Source of the DNA: Planctomycetia bacterium
GTDB taxonomy: Bacteria; Planctomycetota; Planctomycetia; Pirellulales; Thermoguttaceae
Assembly: GCA_030537455.1 (NCBI GenBank)
Contig: JAUNMR010000012.1
Coordinates: 13,127 to 77,126 of the forward strand
Direction: 5' to 3'
DNA length: 64,000 nucleotides
In this document: one piece after another, positions 17,661 through 25,482 of the stretch
How positions within the stretch are numbered: the first letter of the stretch is position 1
How the letters are laid out: the number at the start of each line of letters is the position of its first letter
Notes under the pieces: model-generated
Seen by the model: the letters and a program-made list of their open reading frames with translations, nothing else
What the model was told of the DNA's origin: nothing
Databases searched by the model: none
Position numbers and translations under genes: made by a program

Positions 17661-19442
17661 TTATTCGCCATCCTCGTCGTCAAATTCTTCGGAGTGCTCG
17701 ATGAGCGGATAGTACTTATCGAAGTCAAATTCCGGACTATTGTCTCCGTCGTGGCATGAGAAGCAAATCTTTTTGACGTCGTTTCCGAGTCTCATGGCGG
17801 AGCGAATTCGCTCTTGTAGACGCTCGTTGTCGGCAACTTCCGCCTTCATGTGCATTTCACCAGGACCGTGGCAACTTTCGCAACCGACGTTCGCGAGGTG
17901 TGGCGACTTTTCTTCAGTTGAGAAACCGTCAACATACGGGAAATGCTGTAGACCGTCCCATCCGACGACGTGGCAACTAATGCATTCAGGGTCAAAATCT
18001 CTCGGAGGATTGGCGGTCTCTTTCAGAGATTTCCATGCGGTCGCATGTTTTGATTTAGACCAAACGCGGAATGCCTCTTCGTGGCATGAGTAGCATTTCT
18101 GGGAACCGACGTATTTTCCGAGTATTTCAGAGTTTGGCGACTTAGCGGGGTTAACGCCTAATCCGTCGCGATACCCTTTGGACACGACAATATTCTTGAG
18201 AACTCCCTGGTAGTCCTTCATGAGGAGGGTAATTTCCGGCGAAGAATCATATCGCGAGTCTAGCGCGACGCGCTGATATTTCGTTGAGCCGTCTTTGTAT
18301 AGACCGAAGACGACAGCGAATTTACCCTTTTCGCCAACTTCAACCCATTTCTGATCTTTTCCGACAATCCGCGGTTCTGCCGGCGGTTCGCTTGAGACGT
18401 CAGAGGGTAGAACGTAATTGAACTGCGGAAATTGTTCCGCAAGTTTGAGCGCTTCCTGTTCGGTACCGTGCACGATCAGTACGGAGGCGTCGCAATTCTC
18501 TTTTTCGATAGCGGGTAGGATTTCTCGAATTTTCTTTTCCGGAGCGTCGTAGAAGTAGTTTTCATCTCGTCTTTCAACGGCGTCGTCGGTACAAACGACA
18601 GCAACGACGGCGACGCGTTTGCCGCCGCGTTCGATGATTTTATAGGGAAGGGTGTAGGTGGGGTGGAAGCCGTATACGCCGATATTGGCGGAGGTGTACA
18701 TGCTCTGTGTGGTAGCAGAGGTCGGGGCGGTAAATGTCAGCATAAAGAAAGCGGGAAACTTCAATTCCCCCTTGCCAATACCGATGGCGTCATAACCCAT
18801 GATACGGAAGGCGTTCATCGCCATATCGAACTTGAGTTCCTCTTGTACGCCAAACCCGACGGTTATTTGACCTGAATCAATGAGAATAGCGTCCCACCCC
18901 ATCTCCTCGCGCAACTGACGAATAAAGGTCTGCCGACGACTCAATCCTCCCTTCATACGATCCATTCCGGCACACCCACACGGCTCAATATAACCGTTGG
19001 TTAGTCCGGTGAAGACGATCGCCACGTCCGGCTTTTCCCAGTCGACGAAATAATGACCGTTCTCCTTGTAGACGTCATAGGGGGCGTCGAGACCGCCCTC
19101 TTCGCCCGTGGGGTTGAGGGTGACGTCGACATTTGCAGTAGAAGTCTCTTGCTCGTCTACAGCGTTTTCTTCAAGTTTGACGTCGTTTGGTTCGTCGACA
19201 GCAGTTTGTTTATTTGCAGGCACAAGGGTTTCGACGAGAGGGGCGTCCTCTTGCACGTTGTTGACGTTACTAGCGTTAGGTTCGGAATTTTGCGGCGTAA
19301 TCCCTCCAATTTGCGGCGCAACGAACCTTGGCGCATTAGGGGCGTCCTGAGCGAAGGCGTAACCTCCAATACCGTAGGAACAGGCGCATAATAGCGTCGC
19401 GAGGACTCCTACAAAACTCATGTAACGATTGTCATTACTCAT
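17661..19442 (-). CDS. Exported phosphoesterase-like / tetraheme cytochrome c fusion
   Basis: Periplasmic fusion protein of 593 residues. A Sec-type signal (ending near YAFA, residue about 30) is followed by an acidic linker. Residues 135-400 resemble the 5'-nucleotidase-type metallophosphatase fold (IVFTGLTNGYIEPCGCAGMD, GGLSRRQTFIRQL, ILIDSGQ, MGYDAIGIGKGEL). The C-terminal part carries four c-heme sites, CYSCH (450), CISCH (487), CESCH (521) and CFSCH (560), in a cytochrome c554-like arrangement with HGPGE after the third. The classic metal-ligand set of active nucleotidases (D-x-H, GNHE) is not visible, so the first half may be structural. It probably shuttles electrons in the periplasm. 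The ATG at 19442 is used; Met8 is an alternative start. Confidence 0.72.
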   Translation of the reverse strand: MSNDNRYMSFVGVLATLLCACSYGIGGYAFAQDAPNAPRFVAPQIGGITPQNSEPNASNVNNVQEDAPLVETLVPANKQTAVDEPNDVKLEENAVDEQETSTANVDVTLNPTGEEGGLDAPYDVYKENGHYFVDWEKPDVAIVFTGLTNGYIEPCGCAGMDRMKGGLSRRQTFIRQLREEMGWDAILIDSGQITVGFGVQEELKFDMAMNAFRIMGYDAIGIGKGELKFPAFFMLTFTAPTSATTQSMYTSANIGVYGFHPTYTLPYKIIERGGKRVAVVAVVCTDDAVERRDENYFYDAPEKKIREILPAIEKENCDASVLIVHGTEQEALKLAEQFPQFNYVLPSDVSSEPPAEPRIVGKDQKWVEVGEKGKFAVVFGLYKDGSTKYQRVALDSRYDSSPEITLLMKDYQGVLKNIVVSKGYRDGLGVNPAKSPNSEILGKYVGSQKCYSCHEEAFRVWSKSKHATAWKSLKETANPPRDFDPECISCHVVGWDGLQHFPYVDGFSTEEKSPHLANVGCESCHGPGEMHMKAEVADNERLQERIRSAMRLGNDVKKICFSCHDGDNSPEFDFDKYYPLIEHSEEFDDEDGE

Positions 19443-19696
19443 ATGCTGGAACCTATTAATCTAACGCAATTGATCGTGCCAGAGAGTTCTCCGAACGATC
19501 GTATCGAAGTGCAAGTTTGGACAACGTTTAAAATGTCTTCGTCTGCGTCGACGTCGTTTGTCGAGCAATTGCTTTTAAAGTCATTTAGTTTGTTGTGTTT
19601 TGATTGTAACAATTATGCGGGTTTTATGGAATATGTTTTAACGAGGTTGCTCGGTATTATTGCTCCCATTTTAGCGCCATTCCTGGCAGTCAATTC

Positions 19697-20992
19697 TCAT
19701 TCGAAGACTCCAGGGATCGATTGACCACAGATTCTGCAACAAAAACTGCTTGGGCGCGTCGAGTTACTCTGTACTCGTCTGGTCACATTGGAGATTTCAG
19801 CCTCTTTGCACAGATTATCAGTTACCTTTGCCCTGTATTTTGCGTCGCGCTCAATGATCGGAGCTTTGCACTGAGGACAGAAGGTGGACTGAATTGTGGT
19901 ATCATCGATATTCCCACCGTAAACGAATTTGACGCCGAGGGTCTGAGCAATCCTTGCGGCTCGCGCTAACGTTGCCGGTGGAGTACGCGGCACGTTCGTT
20001 AATTTCCATGTTGGGAAGAACGCGGAAAGGTGCAATGGAGTTTGGTCGCCGATATTTTTTAAAAGCCAATCAACTAGGCGTTTGAAGTCGTCGTCGGAGT
20101 CGTTGTACTGCGGAATGACCAGGTTGGTGATTTCCAGCCATACGCTTGTCTGTTTGGCGACGTATTGGATGGCGTCGAGAACCGGTTGTAGCGCGCCCCC
20201 GGTGAGACGTTGATAAAAGTCTTGACTAAACGCCTTTAGGTCAATATTGACCGCGTTCATAACGTCGTAGAATTCCTCCCTGGCGGCAGTACCGATCATT
20301 CCATTAGACACAGCGACCGTACGGATTCCCGCGCGTTGACATTCCTTGGCGACGTCGACGACATACTCGGCGTTAATAGTCGGCTCGTTGTAAGTAAACG
20401 CGACGCTTGGCGCCTTCTCTCGTTTCGCCACGCTTACGATCTGTTGTGGCGAGACAGCGCGACCCGATGGGAAGGTCAGTCCTCTGGTTTGTGAAATCTG
20501 CCAATTCTGACAGAACTTACAGGTCAGATTACACCCGAACGACCCAAGTGAAAGAACGCTCGTGGCAGGTAGAAAATGAAAGAGCGGTTTCTTCTCAATG
20601 GGATCGAGCGCTAACGAGCTAATTAGTCCATAGGTCTGCGCGTAAAGCTTTCCGCCACGGTTAACACGCGCTTGACACATGCCGGTATGATTAGGCGCGA
20701 TTCGACACTTTTGTGGACACAGGAGACACTCAACGGTTTCCTCGTTGATACGCGACTGCTTTTCAAGATTCAGTTGGTAATCGCCCGAGGCGCTTTGCAG
20801 GGCGGAGGGTAGGGCGGTGAATTCATATTGCGGCGTCCTACCTCGAGGAGTGTCGACGTCCGTGTCGGAGTCATTCTCCACACGCGTAGTCACGAGCTGA
20901 TGAAACCATCGCGCCGGTTTGAGCGCGTCGGCTTTGATTCTCGAGCTGTCCTGGCGATAATCTCGCGTCGATGGGTTTTCATTGTTTGACAT
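19697..20992 (-). CDS. amrS: AmmeMemoRadiSam-type radical SAM enzyme AmrS
   Basis: Radical S-adenosylmethionine protein of the PflA-like AmrS family, which in other genomes accompanies Memo and AMMECR1 proteins; its substrate is unknown. The SAM cluster motif is CNLTCKFC with Cys154, Cys158 and Cys161. An upstream set of Cys89, Cys92, Cys96 and Cys106 (CLLCPQKC then C) is also typical. FTYNEPTI, AVSNGMI and NIDLKAF match the family core. Unusual parts are a polar extension of about 75 residues before the core, and a C-terminal CPQC plus CCRIC pair that could bind zinc or iron in a rubredoxin-like knuckle. Memo and AMMECR1 genes are not in the window. Length 431 versus roughly 340-390 for relatives. 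Confidence 0.85.
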   Translation of the reverse strand: MSNNENPSTRDYRQDSSRIKADALKPARWFHQLVTTRVENDSDTDVDTPRGRTPQYEFTALPSALQSASGDYQLNLEKQSRINEETVECLLCPQKCRIAPNHTGMCQARVNRGGKLYAQTYGLISSLALDPIEKKPLFHFLPATSVLSLGSFGCNLTCKFCQNWQISQTRGLTFPSGRAVSPQQIVSVAKREKAPSVAFTYNEPTINAEYVVDVAKECQRAGIRTVAVSNGMIGTAAREEFYDVMNAVNIDLKAFSQDFYQRLTGGALQPVLDAIQYVAKQTSVWLEITNLVIPQYNDSDDDFKRLVDWLLKNIGDQTPLHLSAFFPTWKLTNVPRTPPATLARAARIAQTLGVKFVYGGNIDDTTIQSTFCPQCKAPIIERDAKYRAKVTDNLCKEAEISNVTRRVQSNSTRPSSFCCRICGQSIPGVFE

Positions 20993-21104
20993 GACGTCGC
21001 TTCACTTCGTTTCCACCGAACAAACTATTGCGTTCGGTTCGATAGCGTAAAGGCGTCGCGCAGAGTCGCCCGCGCGGCGCCATAACAAACAGGGACGCTA
21101 ATCG

Positions 21105-21434
21105 TTATCGTTCGGTATTTGCGTAAATCTCTTTGGCTTTTGAACTTAGTAGGAAATCGTCACCGGGTCGAACCTTTGACTTTTCCTTGGAGCCTCGTCC
21201 CTGTTGCGCTAAGAAATCCGAAGTTTCTTTTTGTTTTTTTCTTTCCGAGCTAAATACGACGTGGTCTCTTGTGTCTTCATCGTCCTCGAAGTCTTCCTCT
21301 TCGAGAGCAAATTCGTCCTCGGTTCTCTTAGTCTTTTTTTTGCTTCCGAAAGTGGAACATCCTGTAGCGACACACAGCGCGCTAATAACGGTCAAACAAA
21401 AGACGCGTCGTGATAATTGCGTATTTGAAGCCAT
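21105..21434 (-). CDS. Small highly charged lipoprotein
   Basis: Unrecognised 109-residue protein. The N-terminus is a signal with a plausible lipobox (VATGC; lipidated Cys26). The mature part is almost entirely charged, with an acidic cluster (ALEEEDFEDDEDTRD) followed by lysine-rich segments, and is probably disordered. AAGGAG lies 11 bases before the ATG. It ends 112 bases upstream of amrS on the same strand and may be co-transcribed. No function is proposed. Confidence 0.65.
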   Translation of the reverse strand: MASNTQLSRRVFCLTVISALCVATGCSTFGSKKKTKRTEDEFALEEEDFEDDEDTRDHVVFSSERKKQKETSDFLAQQGRGSKEKSKVRPGDDFLLSSKAKEIYANTER

Positions 21435-21518
21435 TTTTCGTCTTACTCCTTGTTCGCCTAGCGTGCTTATTTTACTTTCTTTTTGCGCTCTTTGTTCGAG
21501 TTAAAAACTAAGTTTGAC

Positions 21519-21534
21519 GTTCTGTAAACAGAAC
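21519..21534. promoter_or_regulatory. Inverted repeat in the divergent intergenic region
   Basis: GTTCTGT-AA-ACAGAAC, a 7-bp perfect dyad 85 bases upstream of the lipoprotein start. It overlaps a weak minus-strand TTTACA that could be a -35 box. It could be an operator; no known regulator is implied. The rest of the 377-base gap (21435-21811) is non-coding apart from the promoter described below. Confidence 0.35.
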
Positions 21535-21701
21535 ATTCCTTCTGATACTATCGGCAGACTCCCTCGGAGTAATTAGCGATTTCGATATAATCGGCAAATT
21601 TGTTACGGTAGACACATTGCGAACCAGCGATTAAATTGCCAGTCTCTCGTTTTAGGATTGGAAAGATAGAACGATTACGTAGGTTTTAGCCAGGTTATCT
21701 C

Positions 21702-21745
21702 TTGCAAGCGAACGTGAAAGTATGTAGAATAACCATATGGGGGGG
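21702..21745 (+). promoter_or_regulatory. Promoter plus G-tract operator candidate
   Basis: TTGCAA (21702-21707), a 17-base spacer and TAGAAT (21725-21730) form a good promoter. Seven Gs (21739-21745) in the context CATATGGGGGGGACG overlap the expected start of transcription. CsoR/RcnR/FrmR proteins are known to bind G/C tracts with AT-rich flanks, and the next gene encodes such a protein, so autoregulation is a reasonable inference. Confidence 0.5.
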
Positions 21746-21811
21746 ACGCCGATATTATCGCGCTTTTGGCATAGGGCGCACGGTCGTTTTTCCCCGATAC
21801 TTTAGAAGTTA

Positions 21812-22156
21812 ATGGAGGTTCCAGTGTCGTCGTTATCAAACTCAGCGGTAGGCGCCATACCTCAATCTTCCGTGTCGTCTTCCCTTAACGTGAAGTCCTC
21901 GGAACACCACAAGGCGATACTAAATCGATTTTCGCGCATCATCGGTCATATCCAGAAGGTCAAGTCAATGACCGAAGAGCGTAAAGACCTTGAACAGATC
22001 CTCGTTCAGCTTTCTGCGGTCAAGTCTGCTCTTTCGGGTTTGAGTCGCGCGCTTGTTACGGAACTGGTAACACAACGTCTTAGCAGTCATGACTCTTCCG
22101 CTCAGGCGTCAGACGTCCAGTTAGCAGTCGATCTCATCGAGCGTTACGTGAAATAG
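21812..22156 (+). CDS. CsoR/RcnR/FrmR family repressor lacking cysteines
   Basis: All-helical DUF156 transcription repressor of 114 residues. After a Ser-rich tail of about 30 residues come the characteristic HHKAILNRFSRIIGHIQKVK, then ILVQLSAVKSALSGLSRALV. In known members a Cys in helix 1-2 (ERDC-like) and a His/Cys pair in the next helix bind Cu, Ni/Co or react with formaldehyde. Here the Cys position reads ERKDLEQ and the HxxxC segment reads ELVTQRL. The entire protein contains no Cys, so none of the known sensing chemistries apply. The ATG follows a weak TTAATGGAGG-like context, with GGAGG falling inside the ORF start, so a downstream start cannot be excluded. It is followed by a methyltransferase gene 93 bases later. 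Confidence 0.8.
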   Translation: MEVPVSSLSNSAVGAIPQSSVSSSLNVKSSEHHKAILNRFSRIIGHIQKVKSMTEERKDLEQILVQLSAVKSALSGLSRALVTELVTQRLSSHDSSAQASDVQLAVDLIERYVK

Positions 22157-22249
22157 CGTATCCTTTTGTTTCTTAACGTCGCGTCTGCCACATGTTGGTC
22201 ATTCGCGTCGAACAGGAAGTTTTTAAAGTCATAATCCCACCTCGACATA

Positions 22250-23014
22250 ATGACGACTTTTTCCAAACTCTCGAACCTTTCTTCCGACATGAAGGTGCTC
22301 TATTGTATGGCGTTGCGTCCAGTTCGTGGCAAGACCCATGAAGAACGTCTTGAGTCTTTCTACTCGAAACAAGTCGACGCCTACGATCGTTTTCGTAAAC
22401 GCCTTTTGACCGGTCGCGACGAGATGATGAACTCTCTTCCTGTTCATCCCGGCGACATTTGGGTCGATATGGGTTGCGGCACCGGCGCTAATCTGACCAT
22501 GTTAGCGCCCGAAAAACTCGCGACACTCAAGAAGATCTACCTTGTCGATTTGACCGAATCAATGCTTCGCGTTGCAGACGAACGTATTGCGCGCATGGGT
22601 TGGAATAATGTCGAGACGTTGCACGCAGACGCGACAACGTGGTCTCCCCAAGGCGGCGAGCAAGTAGACGCGGTTCTTTTTTCGTATTCTCTCACGATGA
22701 TACCCGACTGGTTCGCCGCGATTGATCGTGCCTACGAAGCGCTCAAGCCCGGCGGTCTCATAGGAGTGGTCGATTTCTATATCGCGCGTAAGTACCCCGG
22801 GGAAAGAAGAATGCGTCAAAGTTTCTCTACGCGATGGTTCTGGCCGATTTGGTTTTCTCTCGACAACCTCTTTTTGTCCAACGACATCCTGCCCTATCTT
22901 TCTCGAAAGTTTGAGGAGGTGACGTTGCTTGAGCGCGCCGACCGTTTGCCCTATTGTCCAATTTTCTGGAAGAAGATGCCTCGGTTTGTCTTCGTCGGTC
23001 GCAAACGCGTGTGA
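22250..23014 (+). CDS. BtaB-like SAM methyltransferase
   Basis: Class I SAM-dependent methyltransferase resembling BtaB, which triply methylates diacylglyceryl-homoserine to make a phosphorus-free betaine lipid. Matching segments are ALRPVRGKTHEERLESFY (21-38), the SAM loop VDMGCGTGAN (72-81), VDLTESML, FSYSLTMIPDW, LKPGGLIGVVDFY and DNLFLSNDILPYL near the C-terminus. Length is 254 residues. BtaA, which makes the acceptor lipid, is not beside it. Betaine-lipid synthesis is therefore inference; another lipid or quinone-type substrate is possible. No clear ribosome site; the internal ATG at 22289 (MKVLYCMALRP) is an alternative start. It may be read through from the regulator gene upstream. Confidence 0.68.
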   Translation: MTTFSKLSNLSSDMKVLYCMALRPVRGKTHEERLESFYSKQVDAYDRFRKRLLTGRDEMMNSLPVHPGDIWVDMGCGTGANLTMLAPEKLATLKKIYLVDLTESMLRVADERIARMGWNNVETLHADATTWSPQGGEQVDAVLFSYSLTMIPDWFAAIDRAYEALKPGGLIGVVDFYIARKYPGERRMRQSFSTRWFWPIWFSLDNLFLSNDILPYLSRKFEEVTLLERADRLPYCPIFWKKMPRFVFVGRKRV

Positions 23015-23066
23015 CCCCTTTTGTCGCTAAGTTCATATCCCATTAAAACCATTGGAGTTTAAGGTC

Positions 23067-23846
23067 ATGCCTAATAGAACTTGGAATTTGATCTTATTAA
23101 CGGCGTTGTTAATCGTCCTTTCGACGCCGCTTTGTTCACCGTCTTTTGCACAGACGCCAGCGTCTTGCGAAGATATTCGCGTAGCCGTTTTTGAAGGATC
23201 GGGCGCGAGCGCGGTCTGCATGTGGGCGTCGTATGAAATTCTCAATGAAGCGGACGGCTATCAAGCAACTCTTGTTTCCCCCGAACAGATTCGCGGCGGA
23301 GCTCTTAAGGATTACGACGTTGTGATCTTTCCCGGGGGCACTGCCTCTGGGGAACGTAACGCTCTGGGTCCTGAAGGCTGGGTGGAATTGCGTCAGTTCA
23401 TAAGTAACGGCGGCGGTTATCTCGGGGTTTGCGCCGGCGCTTATATGGCGCTGGTGGATAGTAGTCGTAGCGAAGGACGTCTTATTAACGCGGAACTCAA
23501 AGAGGGCGCATGGGAACGCGGCGACGCGGTTCTGGAGATCGAATTGACCGACGAAGGACGCCAAGCGCTAGGCGACGTTGCCGGTCGTTTTAAGATTGCA
23601 TATGAAAACGGTCCTATTATTCAGCCTGCGAATTATTCCGAACTTACCGCCTTTACCACCCTTGCGTATTTCCGCACCGAGATAGCGAAGAACAACGCGC
23701 CGGTCGGCGCTCAGGTGGATTCGCCCGCGATCGCTTATGGCGCCTATGGCAAAGGTCGCGTTGTCATTAGTAGCCCTCACCCGGAATTGACGCCGAGTCT
23801 CAAGTGGATGACGCCGAAACTCGTTAAGCTGGCGGCGCAGAAGTAA
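23067..23846 (+). CDS. Exported BPL_N / class I amidotransferase-like protein
   Basis: Periplasmic protein with a glutamine-amidotransferase-like flavodoxin fold, the domain found at the N-terminus of some biotin protein ligases. A Sec signal (NLILLTALLIVLSTPLCSPSFA) ends around residue 29. VAVFEGSGAS opens the fold, and DVVIFPGGTASGERN follows. The nucleophile elbow GGGYLGVCAGAY contains Cys122, and SPHPE near the C-terminus supplies the His-Glu pair. So the catalytic triad looks complete, although the domain has no known glutaminase partner here. The start at 23067 has GGAG 11 bases upstream. Length 259. The substrate is unknown. Confidence 0.78.
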   Translation: MPNRTWNLILLTALLIVLSTPLCSPSFAQTPASCEDIRVAVFEGSGASAVCMWASYEILNEADGYQATLVSPEQIRGGALKDYDVVIFPGGTASGERNALGPEGWVELRQFISNGGGYLGVCAGAYMALVDSSRSEGRLINAELKEGAWERGDAVLEIELTDEGRQALGDVAGRFKIAYENGPIIQPANYSELTAFTTLAYFRTEIAKNNAPVGAQVDSPAIAYGAYGKGRVVISSPHPELTPSLKWMTPKLVKLAAQK

Positions 23847-23915
23847 AAAGAACGCTCTTCGTCGGTTCCGCTCTTTCGGTTGGAGTTCCGGCGACTTGTA
23901 ACGTCTGGTCATAAC

Positions 23916-23960
23916 AAAAGCTCGCAAGCGCCTAACAACGGCGCCCGCGAGCTTTTTATC
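23916..23960. terminator. Bidirectional terminator
   Basis: AAAAGCTCGC (23916-23925) pairs with GCGAGCTTTT (23947-23956) plus an inner GCGC/GCGC pairing. T-runs on both exits fit the convergent genes on either side. Confidence 0.8.
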
Positions 23961-23994
23961 GCTAATTACGTAAGCTTGAAATTCTTTTATCGCC

Positions 23995-25323
23995 CTAATT
24001 CGCCTGAATGGTCACGCTTTGGGCGTCGACCTGTGTCACGACGCCGTCGATCGAAGCGTGAATATCAGCGCCAAGTGCGGTTTTCCCATCAACGACAGGG
24101 CGAATGGCGATTGGCTGTTGACGCCTGACGACGTCGCCCTGTTTGACAAGCGCGACACAGGGCGCTCCGATGTGTTGCTTCAGTAGAATCGTGACGCTCT
24201 TAGGATGGTATTCGCCCTGAAGCATCGGTCCATGGTTCACAAAACCGTCCAAACCAATACGTTTCATGAGACGCTTGGTCGGGGTCTTGCGGAAGGGCAT
24301 GAGTCTATCGGGACGCTCTTGATCGAATGGCGGATTAACCCAGCGTTTCTTTTCAGCAATGATTCTGAGCTTGTTTTGGTTGTTGACGCCGCGTGGATCA
24401 AGACCTTCTGGGCATGAGCAGTAGCTACAGAGATTACATTCAGAGCAGAACTGTGTTCCGGCGACGTCAGCTTCGCGCGACATATTGAAGCCCAAACTTC
24501 TCATAGCGCGGTGCGGTTCGATCGGATGACCTAGCATATATCGCGGGCATAACTCGGTACACCTTGAACACTGGTCACACGCGGCGCGTCCGATCCTTGC
24601 GGTTTTGTTCCAATCCCAACTCTTGCGCTGCACGATAAAATGGTCTCGTGGCAGAACAATCAGTCCGCCTGTAGTTTTGGTTACGGGCGCGTTCAGATCA
24701 GGGATGAGTTTTCCCATCATAGCGCCGCCAACGACGTAAGCGGGGTCGTCAATAGTAGCGCCCCCCGCAAGTTCGAGGCATTCCTGGAGCGAAGTCCCCA
24801 AGGGCACGCAGACAGAGGAGGGATTTTTGACCGCGCCGGCAATGGAGACGTATTTATCAACGACGGGCGTTTCTCCAACCAGCGCGACATTTCTTGCGGT
24901 TTCAACGTTCATAACCACGGCGCCGACCGATAGAGGAATCGCGCCCGGGGCAATGACTCTGCCAAGCGTAAGATAGACGAGTACGAATTCGTCGCCGGAA
25001 GGATAGACGTCGGGCAGTGGAGAAATTCGCATGTTCGGACGCAAAGCTTTCTGCATGGCGTCGATCACGTTATGGTATTTCGCCTTAATGCCAATGACCG
25101 CCTCCTTAGCGCCGACCAGCTCAATCGCACGTTCAAGCCCTTCGACGATCAAGCTGGCGTCACGGAGGATGAGTTCCTTGTCCTTGTGCAACAAAGGTTC
25201 ACATTCCGCAGCGTTTAAAACGACCGTGTCCGCCTTGCCCGAAAGCTTAACGTGTGTAGGGAATCCAGCTCCGCCAGCTCCGACAACGCCCGCGCTGGCT
25301 ATATCATCTTGGGTAATTGACAT
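23995..25323 (-). CDS. PduS/RnfC-like flavo-iron-sulfur oxidoreductase
   Basis: Soluble electron-transfer protein of 442 residues. A glycine-rich FMN loop GAGGAGFPTHVK is at 15-26, and a 51K-type domain runs to about 150. An SLBB-like segment follows at 155-210, then two ferredoxin-like clusters (Cys249, 252, 255, 259 and Cys293, 296, 299, 304), and a C-terminal barrel-sandwich region. This order matches PduS, the cobalamin reductase of propanediol microcompartments, and is related to RnfC and NuoF. No microcompartment, dehydratase or Rnf genes are nearby, so its electron partners are unknown. The start at 25323 is set by GAGGAG 8 bases upstream. Its presence suggests low-redox anaerobic chemistry. 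Confidence 0.78.
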   Translation of the reverse strand: MSITQDDIASAGVVGAGGAGFPTHVKLSGKADTVVLNAAECEPLLHKDKELILRDASLIVEGLERAIELVGAKEAVIGIKAKYHNVIDAMQKALRPNMRISPLPDVYPSGDEFVLVYLTLGRVIAPGAIPLSVGAVVMNVETARNVALVGETPVVDKYVSIAGAVKNPSSVCVPLGTSLQECLELAGGATIDDPAYVVGGAMMGKLIPDLNAPVTKTTGGLIVLPRDHFIVQRKSWDWNKTARIGRAACDQCSRCTELCPRYMLGHPIEPHRAMRSLGFNMSREADVAGTQFCSECNLCSYCSCPEGLDPRGVNNQNKLRIIAEKKRWVNPPFDQERPDRLMPFRKTPTKRLMKRIGLDGFVNHGPMLQGEYHPKSVTILLKQHIGAPCVALVKQGDVVRRQQPIAIRPVVDGKTALGADIHASIDGVVTQVDAQSVTIQAN

Positions 25324-25482
25324 TTTTGACTCCTCGTAGCGACGAAACGAACGCCTCATAGCATTGTATCATAAAAATCGCGAAATAGTAGGGGAGTTTG
25401 CACCTACGTCTACAGGTAGTAAGTTTATGAACTGATTGACGCGCACGATTGTTACAAGCGTCACTTGCGTAAGATTCTTACG

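Noticed and set aside
19443..19724. Plus-strand 93-codon frame between the cytochrome fusion and amrS
   Set aside because: No ribosome site, overlaps the 3' end of amrS, and no family is recognised; more likely promoter DNA.
21519..21534. LexA-type SOS box
   Set aside because: The dyad GTTC-N8-GAAC has its half-sites in the opposite order from GAAC/GTTC boxes, and the adjacent genes are not repair genes.
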